This document shows positions 1-6,053 of a stretch of DNA of 13,267 bases, in pieces. Source of the DNA: RYN-433 sp036558265 (GTDB lineage Bacteria; Planctomycetota; Phycisphaerae; Tepidisphaerales; Tepidisphaeraceae); contig DATBFY010000297.1 of the NCBI GenBank assembly GCA_036558265.1, positions 1 to 13,267 of the forward strand, given 5' to 3'. The notes under the pieces were generated by a model. The model had not been told where the DNA came from. It searched no databases and worked only from the letters and a program-made list of their open reading frames with translations. Numbering within the stretch: position 1 is the first letter of the stretch; each line of letters starts with the position of its first letter. Both the position numbers and the translations under genes were made by a program.

Positions 1-1
1 G

Positions 2-2800
2 CAGCTCGAGCAGTTCGAGGCCGACCGCGCCGGCATTGGCGAGAAGGCGGCCGAAGTCGAATCCCACCTGGCCGAGCAGTCGGCGGCGCTGGAGCAGTTC
101 ACGGCCGAGTTGAACGATCATCGGCAGACGATCGCGCAGCGGCAGGAGCAGTTCCGCGAAGGGCAGCACCGGCTCAACCAGGCGATCAGCGAGATCGACA
201 AGAACAAGAACGCGATCCTGGACCTGATGCGGCGACTGGCGCAGACGAACAGCCGGCTGGGCGCGATCGAGATCGAGCGGCGGAACATCTCGGCGCAGCA
301 GGAGCGGGTGGCGCAGCGGCGACGGGTGGTGGTGGAAGAGCTCGAAGGCCTCGAGGCGGCACGCCACGAGCTGGAACAGAAGCTGGAGACGGCGAAGACG
401 CACGTCGCCGAGCAGCAGAAGGCGCTCGAGGACAAGCGCGCCGAGGCTGCGGCGCTGGGGCAGCAGATCAGCCAGATCAGCGAGCAGCTCGGGGCGGCGC
501 GGGAACACCGCAGCGGGCTGGTGTCACGGCAGCGGCTGCTGTCGGACCTGGAAGCCAAGCGCGAGGGCGTGAGCGAGGGCGTCAAGAGCGTCCTGCGGCA
601 GCGCGAGGACCGGTTCGGCTTCATCCGCGGGCTGGTGGCGGACGTGCTGCGCGTGGACGTGGAACACGCCGCGACGATCGAGGCGGCGCTGGACGGGCGG
701 GATCAGTTGCTGGTTGCCGAAAGCCTGGAGGCGGTGGTCAACGCACGGGAGGCGTTTGAAGATCTGGAGGGGCGGGTCAATGTCCTCGCCGTTAGCGAAG
801 ATGGCCGGGTTGTTCGTAGCACGGGCGCCTCGCCCGTGGATTTGGAAGAAGATCAACACGGGCGGGGCGCCCGTGCTACAGAGCTTTCGTACGACTGGAA
901 TCAACACGCTTACCGCGTGCGGTTGGCGATCGACCTGGTGCGGTTCGAACCCGCCGACGAGCCGATCGCCCTCCATCTGCTGGGCAAGACCGTGATCGTC
1001 GACGACCTGGCGACGGCCGCGGCGCTGCACAACGAGGGTCCGGCGGGATTTCGTTATGTGTCGATCGCCGGCGAGGTGATCGAGGCGGACGGCACCTTCC
1101 GCGCCGGGCCGTTCACGGCGTCGATGGGGCTGCTCTCGCGGCGGTCGGAGCTGGAGGCGATTGGCATGCAGATCGCCGAGGTTGATCAGCGCATCGCCGA
1201 CCTGACCGGGAAGATCGCCGAGGGGAACCAGGTGGCCAAGTCGCTTGAGGCCAGTCAGAACGAGCTGCGCAACGCGATCTACCAGGCGAACGAGACGAAG
1301 GTGGAGCTGACCAGCCAACTGGCGCGGAACAACGACCAGCAGGCCTCGCTGCGGCGCGAGCAGCCGGTGCTCGAGCGCGAGCTGGCGCAATTCGTGGAGA
1401 ACGTCGGCAAGCTGGCGACCGAGGAGTCGCGACTGGCCGAGAGCAAGGGGGCGATGGAATCGGATCAGGCGGCGCGGCAGGCGCGGGTGGACGAGCTGGC
1501 CGGCACCCAGCGCGAGATCGAAGAGCACCTGCGCACCTGGGGCGAGGAGCTGACGACCAAGCGGGTCCTGCTCGGCCAGATCCAGGAGAAACAGCTCGCG
1601 GCGCAGCAGCAGGTGCAGCGGTTGACGGCGGCCAAGGCCGAGCTGTCGCAGCAGTTACAGCGGATCGCGCAGTCGGCCGAGTCGCTTGCCGGGCGGCGCG
1701 GGGGAGTCGAGCGGGAACTCGAAGCGGCGCAAGAACGCGAGCAGATCCTCGACCAGCAGCAGAAGGACCTGGCGGCCGCGCTCGAAGAGCTTGAACAGAA
1801 GGTGGCGGACGTGGCGCAGGTAGTGCGGACGCTGACCGCCCGCGTGGACGCCACGCGCGAGCGGCACGCCGAGATCGAGTCCGACCTCCACCAGGTGCAG
1901 GTCAAGGCCGGCGAGCTGCGGGTTCGGCTGGAGTCGTCGGTGCAGCGGACGCTGGAAGAGCTGCAACTGGACTTGCCCGCGCGCTACGCCGAAGCCCAGG
2001 CGCAGGAGGGCGGCTACGTCCCGGCCGACATGGACTGGGCGTCCGTGGCGGAGGAGATCAAGGAGCTGCGCGACAAGATCCACCGCCTGGGGAACGTGAA
2101 CGTGGACGCGATCGCCGAGCAGGACGAACTGGAGCAGCGCTCGACGTTCCTGCAGCAACAGCTCACGGACCTGGCGGAGTCCAAGCGCCAGCTCACGGAG
2201 CTGATCGAGACGATCAACAACGAATCGGGGGTCCGCTTCGAGCAGACGTTCAACGCGGTGCGCGAGAACTTCGCGGCGATGTTCCGCAAGATCTTCGGGG
2301 GCGGAGCCGCGGACATCTTCCTGGAGACCGAAGTGCAGGAGAAGGTCAAGCGCGAGGTCACCAAGGAGGACGGCAGCGTCGTCACCGTGGACGAGCTGGT
2401 CACGCGCAAGGTGGACGTCCTGGACGCGGGAATCGAGATCATCGCGCGCCCGCCGGGCAAGAAGCCCGTCAGCATCAGCCAGCTCTCGGGAGGCGAGAAG
2501 GCGATGACGTGCATCTCGCTGCTGATGAGCATCTTCAAGAGCAAGCCCAGCCCGTTCTGCATCCTGGACGAGGTGGACGCGCCCCTGGACGAGGCCAACA
2601 ACGTCCGCTTCGGCATGATCATCCAGGAGTTCCTGGAAACCAGCCAGTTCATCGTGATCACGCACCACAAGCGGACGATGCAGATCTGCGACGTGCTGTA
2701 CGGGGTGACGATGCAGGAACAGGGCGTCAGCAAGCGCGTGGCGGTGAAGTTCGACCAGGTCGATTCGCAGGGCCGGATCAGCGAGCACGCAGCAGCATAG
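2..2800 (+). CDS. smc: Chromosome segregation protein SMC, C-terminal part (5' end outside window)
   Basis: Structural maintenance of chromosomes ATPase, which as a dimer with kleisin partners organises and helps segregate the chromosome. The frame is open from base 2 with no stop, so the N-terminal Walker A head and the start lie outside; 932 residues are visible. In order: coiled coil (1 to ~180, rich in E, Q, R, A), hinge (~185-380, beginning near GVKSVLRQ and including FRAGP), a second long coiled coil (~380-760), and the C-terminal ATPase head. The head has the ABC signature LSGGEKA at ~828-834, Walker B ILDEVDAPLDEANN at ~854-867, and the switch histidines in ITHHK. The apparent TTG start at 110 is only an internal codon. 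Residues 272-293 in the hinge are encoded by a palindromic repeat, listed separately. The family call is certain from the head motifs. No SMC partner gene (scpA, scpB) is next to it. Confidence 0.96.
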   Translation, partial: QLEQFEADRAGIGEKAAEVESHLAEQSAALEQFTAELNDHRQTIAQRQEQFREGQHRLNQAISEIDKNKNAILDLMRRLAQTNSRLGAIEIERRNISAQQERVAQRRRVVVEELEGLEAARHELEQKLETAKTHVAEQQKALEDKRAEAAALGQQISQISEQLGAAREHRSGLVSRQRLLSDLEAKREGVSEGVKSVLRQREDRFGFIRGLVADVLRVDVEHAATIEAALDGRDQLLVAESLEAVVNAREAFEDLEGRVNVLAVSEDGRVVRSTGASPVDLEEDQHGRGARATELSYDWNQHAYRVRLAIDLVRFEPADEPIALHLLGKTVIVDDLATAAALHNEGPAGFRYVSIAGEVIEADGTFRAGPFTASMGLLSRRSELEAIGMQIAEVDQRIADLTGKIAEGNQVAKSLEASQNELRNAIYQANETKVELTSQLARNNDQQASLRREQPVLERELAQFVENVGKLATEESRLAESKGAMESDQAARQARVDELAGTQREIEEHLRTWGEELTTKRVLLGQIQEKQLAAQQQVQRLTAAKAELSQQLQRIAQSAESLAGRRGGVERELEAAQEREQILDQQQKDLAAALEELEQKVADVAQVVRTLTARVDATRERHAEIESDLHQVQVKAGELRVRLESSVQRTLEELQLDLPARYAEAQAQEGGYVPADMDWASVAEEIKELRDKIHRLGNVNVDAIAEQDELEQRSTFLQQQLTDLAESKRQLTELIETINNESGVRFEQTFNAVRENFAAMFRKIFGGGAADIFLETEVQEKVKREVTKEDGSVVTVDELVTRKVDVLDAGIEIIARPPGKKPVSISQLSGGEKAMTCISLLMSIFKSKPSPFCILDEVDAPLDEANNVRFGMIIQEFLETSQFIVITHHKRTMQICDVLYGVTMQEQGVSKRVAVKFDQVDSQGRISEHAAA
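816..879. repeat. Palindromic repeat element inserted in frame in the smc hinge
   Basis: Two 23-bp arms, 816-838 and 857-879, are reverse complements with one mismatch (base 865), separated by an 18-bp spacer (839-856). Each arm also contains its own hairpin: CACGGGCG-CCT-CGCCCGTG at 820-838 and CACGGGCG-GGG-CGCCCGTG at 857-875. The octamer CACGGGCG or its complement therefore occurs four times. The smc frame reads straight through, giving residues such as STGASPV and HGRGARAT that do not look like SMC hinge sequence. Repeats of this CACGGGCG type are, to my knowledge, scattered in planctomycete genomes, usually between genes; copy number in this genome cannot be seen here. The geometry is directly visible; that it was inserted as a mobile or REP-like element is inference. 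Confidence 0.85.
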
Positions 2801-2820
2801 CGCTGCGCTGGGCGAAGCAC

Positions 2821-2884
2821 CAATGATCAAGCATCAAATCCCAAACGAAATTCAAATTCCAAATCCCAATGATCGATCACGCGG
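2821..2884. repeat. Left arm of an AT-rich imperfect inverted repeat interrupted by the IS
   Basis: This stretch after the smc stop is AT-rich (22 of the first 60 bases are G or C) in a GC-rich region, with repeated words such as CAAATCCCAA and AATTCC. It is an imperfect reverse complement of 4203-4262 beyond the insertion sequence. For example CAATGATCAAG here matches CAATGTTCAAG on the complement of the other arm, followed in both by CAAATC and CGAA blocks. The arms were probably one continuous intergenic repeat before the IS landed in its centre. No gene is seen between the smc stop and the IS. Confidence 0.6.
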
Positions 2885-2892
2885 CACACCGC

Positions 2893-2920
2893 TGGCCTTC
2901 CCCACGAATGGTGGGCGCTC
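2893..2920 (+). repeat. IS3-element left terminal inverted repeat (IRL)
   Basis: 28 bp identical to the reverse complement of 4171-4198, starting TGGCCTTCC. Outside this the sequences diverge: C at 2892 against G on the other side, and CAAAACT against GGGGTTT inward. Inside the repeat is a small palindrome, CCCAC (2901-2905), loop GAATG, GTGGG (2911-2915). Confidence 0.93.
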
Positions 2921-2959
2921 CAAAACTCGGCATGATGGCCGAGAGAAGGAGCACGGCAC

Positions 2960-3298
2960 ATGGTCAAGCGGAAGCAGGTTCGTCACACGCGGCAGTTCAA
3001 GGAGCAGGCGGTCGCCCTGGCCAAGGGTTCGGACCGCACGCTGGCCGAGGTCGCCAAGGGCCTGGGCGTCCCGCCGCAGACGCTCGGGTACTGGGTCGCG
3101 CACCCGCCGGCCGACGCGGCCGCCGCGCGCCTCGCGGCGAAGGAGGCCCGGGTCGCCGCGCTGGCCGACGAGCGGACGGCCGACCCGGTCGCGCTGCGCT
3201 TGCAGCTCGACGAGGCGCGGGCGCGGATCCGCGAGCTCGAGGTCGAGAAGGACATTTTAAAAAAAGCGATGGCCTTCTTCGCGAAGGAGAACACGTGA
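2960..3298 (+). CDS. IS3-family transposase OrfA (HTH, leucine zipper)
   Basis: 112-residue DNA-binding subunit that recognises the IS ends and, through a -1 frameshift, supplies the N-terminus of the full transposase. The helix-turn-helix covers about residues 8-50 (FKEQAVALAK ... TLAEVAKGLGVPPQTLGYWV), followed by a charged heptad-like coiled coil at ~75-101 (LRLQLDEARARIRELEVEKD) typical of the family leucine zipper. Length is normal for OrfA. The start is fixed by AAGGAG at 2946-2951, 8 nt before the ATG. The slippery run of seven A lies at codons 100-102. The stop TGA (3296-3298) overlaps the orfB GTG in GTGA, so the two genes are translationally coupled. Confidence 0.93.
   Translation: MVKRKQVRHTRQFKEQAVALAKGSDRTLAEVAKGLGVPPQTLGYWVAHPPADAAAARLAAKEARVAALADERTADPVALRLQLDEARARIRELEVEKDILKKAMAFFAKENT
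3259..3287 (+). promoter_or_regulatory. Programmed -1 ribosomal frameshift signal (A7G plus stem-loop)
   Basis: Seven consecutive A (3259-3265) followed by G form the slippery heptamer A-AAA-AAA in the orfA frame (TTA AAA AAA GCG). A tRNA slip back by one base continues in orfB as AGC GAT GGC. Seven nt downstream is a 5-bp stem-loop, CCTTC (3273-3277), loop TTCGC, GAAGG (3283-3287), in the usual position for a stimulator. The downstream arm overlaps the AAGGAG that serves the orfB GTG. A7-type slippage is established for IS3 elements; use here is inferred from geometry. Confidence 0.85.
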
Positions 3299-4164
3299 GG
3301 TTCGCGTTCATCAAGGACCACCGCGCGACGTGGCCCGTGGCCGTCCAGTGCCGCGTGCTTCAGGTCAGCCGCGCCGGGTTCTACGCCTGGCTGGGCCGGC
3401 CCGCGGAGTCGTCACGCGCGGCGGCGCGGCGCGAGCTGACCGCCGCGATCCGGGCCGCGCATGCCGAGTGCCGCCAGGTCTACGGCAGCCCGCGGATCAC
3501 GGCGGAACTGGCCGCGCGCGGCGGGCCGACCGCGTGCGAGAACACCGTGGCCCGCGCGATGCGCGACGCCGGCATCGCGGCGCTGCGGCGCAGGCGGTTC
3601 GTCCCGCGGACGACCGACGCGGCGCACGCCAACCCGGTCGCGCCCAACGTGCTGGATCGGGACTTCGCCGCCGACCTGCCCGACCGGAAGTGGGCGTGCG
3701 ACATCACGTACGTGCCGACGGCCGACGACGGGTTCCTGTACGTCGCGGCGGTCATGGACCTGTGCAGCCGGCGAATCGTCGGCTGGGCGATGGCGGGCCA
3801 CATGCGGGCGACGCTCTGCCTCGACGCGCTCGACATGGCGCTGGCGGCGCGGCGGCCGGCCGCGGGGCTGCTGCACCACAGCGACCGCGGCGTGCAGTAC
3901 ACGTGCGGCGACTACCGCGCGGCGCTGGCCGCCGCGGGCGCCACGTGCTCGATGAGCCGGACGGGCGACTGCTGGGACAACGCGGCGATGGAGAGCTTCT
4001 GGAGCACGCTGAAGCGCGAGCTGGTCGACGGCCAGAACTACGCGACCCACGACGAGGCCAGGCGGTCGATCTTCGAGTACATCCAGGTGTTCTACAATCG
4101 CACGAGGAGACACAGCGCGATAGGCTACGTCAGCCCCGAGCAGTTCGAGGCGGCGTTGAACTGA
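3295..4164 (+). CDS. IS3-family transposase OrfB (DDE catalytic subunit)
   Basis: 289-residue catalytic part of the IS3 transposase with an integrase-core (rve) fold. The acidic triad is visible: D136 in WACDITYV, D197 in LHHSDRGVQYT, and E233 in DNAAMESFWSTLKRE. The last two are 35 residues apart, the DD(35)E spacing. A small N-terminal helical part contains VYGSPRI, standard in this family, and FYNRTRRHSAIGYVSPEQFE closes the protein. The frame is -1 relative to orfA. It can be made as an OrfAB fusion of about 401 residues (shift at 3259-3265) or separately from the GTG at 3295, which has AAGGAG at 3284-3289, 5 nt upstream. The same frame is open upstream to 2869, but that part only overlaps orfA and is not coding on its own. 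No inactivating change is seen. Confidence 0.94.
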   Translation: MRFAFIKDHRATWPVAVQCRVLQVSRAGFYAWLGRPAESSRAAARRELTAAIRAAHAECRQVYGSPRITAELAARGGPTACENTVARAMRDAGIAALRRRRFVPRTTDAAHANPVAPNVLDRDFAADLPDRKWACDITYVPTADDGFLYVAAVMDLCSRRIVGWAMAGHMRATLCLDALDMALAARRPAAGLLHHSDRGVQYTCGDYRAALAAAGATCSMSRTGDCWDNAAMESFWSTLKRELVDGQNYATHDEARRSIFEYIQVFYNRTRRHSAIGYVSPEQFEAALN

Positions 4165-4170
4165 AACCCC

Positions 4171-4198
4171 GAGCGCCCACCATTCGTGGGGAAGGCCA
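4171..4198 (-). repeat. IS3-element right terminal inverted repeat (IRR)
   Basis: 28 bp ending GGAAGGCCA, the perfect inverted copy of 2893-2920, beginning 6 bp after the orfB stop. It contains the same internal palindrome (CCCAC at 4176-4180, GTGGG at 4186-4190). The bases right after it (4199-4202, CCGC) repeat those just before the left end, giving the target-site duplication. Confidence 0.93.
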
Positions 4199-4202
4199 CC
4201 GC

Positions 4203-4262
4203 CGTTTGGTCATTGATTTTCCGGTCATTGGAATTCGATTGAGATTTGGATCTTGAACATTG
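4203..4262. repeat. Right arm of the interrupted AT-rich imperfect inverted repeat
   Basis: Counterpart of 2821-2884 in inverted orientation, on the other side of the insertion sequence. The match is clear at the outer end (CATTG at 4258-4262 against CAATG at 2821-2825, then TCAAG, CAAATC and CGAA blocks) and needs small gaps toward the centre. The remaining gene-free stretch to 4377 shows no convincing RNA or protein gene. Confidence 0.55.
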
Positions 4263-4377
4263 ACGCTTCGCGTGTACGCGACGTTGCTTGTCCTGTAACC
4301 GGGCTTCCATTAACTTACCCGCCTCAGCCGGCGGCCGCGCAGCAGAAGACGCCGTGGGCGACGGAGAAGACCCGCAC

Positions 4378-6006
4378 ATGAACATGGACGTCCCACGCCG
4401 CCCTCGACCCGGGCCAACCACGCCCGCCCGTTCCGCTGGTCTTTCCGTCTGCGTGCTGCTCCTCCTGCTGACCGCCGCCACCGGCTGCCGCACGACGCCC
4501 GAGATCCTCAAGAACCAGGCGGCGATCGACCGGGCGCTGGTGGAGTACCCGCCCGGCTTCGACCTGCTGCCGTACGTGCGCGGGCTGACGGCGCCGTCGG
4601 CGATCGCGTTCGACTCCGACGGGTCACTTCTGATCGCCGAGTCGGGCATCGACGGGAACGACGCGCGCGTCTTCGGGTTTCACAAGGACGGATCGTTCTT
4701 CGAAGTCTGGCCGCGCGGCAAGCAGTTGCCGTTCTTCCTGTCCAAGGCGTTCCGCCTGTACGGGCCGATCGGGGGGATGGTGGCGACCGGGGGGAAGGTG
4801 TTCGTGAGCCATCGCGACGAGAAGGGTCGCGGGCGGATCACGGCATTCTCCTACGACCCCAAAATCCCCCCCCGAACCATCGTGGCCGACCTGCCGACCC
4901 AGGGCGATTACGGCATCACCGACATCGCGATCCACCGCTCGAACGGTCGGCTTTACTTCGGGGTGGGTGCGGCGACCAACAGCGGCGTGGTGGGGCTGGA
5001 CAACCTGCAGGAGGGGTGGGTCAAGCGCTACGCAAATTTCTGCGACGTGCCGTACACGGATGTGAAGCTCAACGGCTTCCGGTTCGACACGCCAAACCCG
5101 TTCGCCAGCATCTTCGCCGGGAAGGACGTGGCGGTGACCGGGCCGTACCAGCCGTTCGGCAAGTCCGACCAGTCGAGCATCCCGCGCCCGCCGCCGGGAC
5201 GCTCCACCAACGAGAAACCGACCGCGGCGATCTACTCGTGCGAGCAGGGGGGCGGAGACCTGAAGGTGGAGGCGCACGGCATCCGCAACCCGGCCGGCCT
5301 GCGCTTCACCGAGTACGACACCCTCTACATCACCAACCAGGGAATGGAGCTGCGCGGCACGAGGCCGATCAGCGACGACCCGGACGCGTTCCTCAAGATG
5401 GTCGGCGGGGAGACCTGGTACGGGTGGCCCGACTTCTCGACGGACCTGCGTCCGGTGACCGACGACGCGTTTCAGCCGCCGCGGGATCTGGCGATCCGAT
5501 ACGGTTATCCGAACGTGCGGTTCATCATCGACCACGCGGCCAGTCACCTGACACCGCCGGCGCCCGGGCCGCTGCTGTTCGGGACGTTCCGCCCGCTATC
5601 GGGGGCGAGCAAATTCGACTTCGCGCCGCCGGCGTTCCGCAAGTACCGCGGCGACGCGATCGTGGCGCTGTTCGGGGACCGCGCGCCGTTCGCGACCAGC
5701 GGCCGGCCCATGCTCGCGCCCACCGGCTACCGCGTCGTCCGCGTCAACATCGACTCCCGCAAGGTCGAGGATTTCATCCACAACACCCGGAACCTCCCCG
5801 CAAGCCGGATCGGCACGACGGACAAGCCGGTCCCGGCGCTGGAACGGCCGATCGACGTGAAGTTCGGCCCCGACGGCGCAATGTACATCCTGGACTTCGG
5901 GCAGGTCGAAACGAAGAACGGCAAGCCGTCGGTCAAGACCGGGACGGGGCGGGTCTTCCGGCTGGTCGGAGTGGAAGCCGAAACGGCGGCGACGACCCGG
6001 CCGTGA
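4378..6006 (+). CDS. Lipoprotein with PQQ sugar/sorbosone dehydrogenase-like β-propeller
   Basis: A 542-residue exported protein. The N-terminus has basic residues, a hydrophobic segment (LSVCVLLLLLTAATGC) and a lipobox-like end with Cys37, indicating a lipid-anchored protein. The remainder resembles soluble glucose/sorbosone dehydrogenases (GSDH, COG2133 type): repeated blade motifs such as SAIAFDSDGSLLIAE, YGITDIAIHRSNGRLYFGVG, HGIRNPAGLRF (from H300), GGETWYGWPDF (343-353) and PIDVKFGPDGAMYILDFG (491-508). These enzymes oxidise aldoses or aldehydes with PQQ, but I cannot verify the cofactor residues, so the substrate is unknown. I chose ATG 4378 because GGAG (4363-4366) lies 11 nt upstream and it keeps a sensible signal sequence; the frame is open to a TTG at 4288, and ATG 4384 is also possible. 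The gene stands alone, about 180 bp from the IS, and converges with the next gene. Confidence 0.85.
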   Translation: MNMDVPRRPRPGPTTPARSAGLSVCVLLLLLTAATGCRTTPEILKNQAAIDRALVEYPPGFDLLPYVRGLTAPSAIAFDSDGSLLIAESGIDGNDARVFGFHKDGSFFEVWPRGKQLPFFLSKAFRLYGPIGGMVATGGKVFVSHRDEKGRGRITAFSYDPKIPPRTIVADLPTQGDYGITDIAIHRSNGRLYFGVGAATNSGVVGLDNLQEGWVKRYANFCDVPYTDVKLNGFRFDTPNPFASIFAGKDVAVTGPYQPFGKSDQSSIPRPPPGRSTNEKPTAAIYSCEQGGGDLKVEAHGIRNPAGLRFTEYDTLYITNQGMELRGTRPISDDPDAFLKMVGGETWYGWPDFSTDLRPVTDDAFQPPRDLAIRYGYPNVRFIIDHAASHLTPPAPGPLLFGTFRPLSGASKFDFAPPAFRKYRGDAIVALFGDRAPFATSGRPMLAPTGYRVVRVNIDSRKVEDFIHNTRNLPASRIGTTDKPVPALERPIDVKFGPDGAMYILDFGQVETKNGKPSVKTGTGRVFRLVGVEAETAATTRP

Positions 6007-6033
6007 CGCGCGGCACCTGCGCGATCCACAAGC

Positions 6034-6052
6034 GTGGAGGGGCGAAGTCCAC
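6034..6052. terminator. Weak hairpin in the convergent intergenic gap
   Basis: The 47-bp gap between two convergent genes contains GTGGA (6034-6038), a 9-nt loop (GGGGCGAAG) and TCCAC (6048-6052). It could end transcription from either side, but there is no T tract on either strand, so intrinsic termination is not well supported. The GTAG...CTTCGCCCC pattern resembles short GC-rich repeats in planctomycete intergenic DNA. Confidence 0.3.
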
Positions 6053-6053
6053 T

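Larger units (their letters stand above)
2893..4198 (+). mobile_element. Complete IS3-family insertion sequence (1306 bp)
   Basis: The element is bounded by perfect 28-bp terminal inverted repeats (2893-2920 and 4171-4198) that begin TGG and end CCA, matching the TG...CA ends of the IS3 family. It is flanked by a 4-bp direct repeat CCGC (2889-2892 and 4199-4202), within the 3-5 bp target duplication known for the family. It carries orfA (DNA-binding subunit) and orfB (DDE catalytic subunit) in overlapping frames joined by a -1 slippery site. Both frames are intact and the ends identical, so it looks recently inserted and potentially active. It lies between smc and a lipoprotein gene and disrupts no host coding sequence. 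OrfB features suggest the IS3 subgroup, but that was not tested against a database. Confidence 0.95.

Noticed and set aside
2785..2815. Terminator just after smc
   Set aside because: GCAGC/GCTGC around the stop can pair, but the stem is short and there is no T tract.
1655..2830. 391-codon minus-strand open frame opposite smc
   Set aside because: Composition is the mirror of coiled-coil codons and the ATPase head is on the plus strand.
3330..4256. 308-codon plus-strand open frame overlapping orfB
   Set aside because: Arg/Gly/Ala-rich out-of-frame reading of orfB that runs through the IS end; no transposase motifs.
4288..4377. Upstream TTG start for the lipoprotein gene
   Set aside because: No ribosome-binding site there, and it would place about 30 extra residues before the lipoprotein signal.
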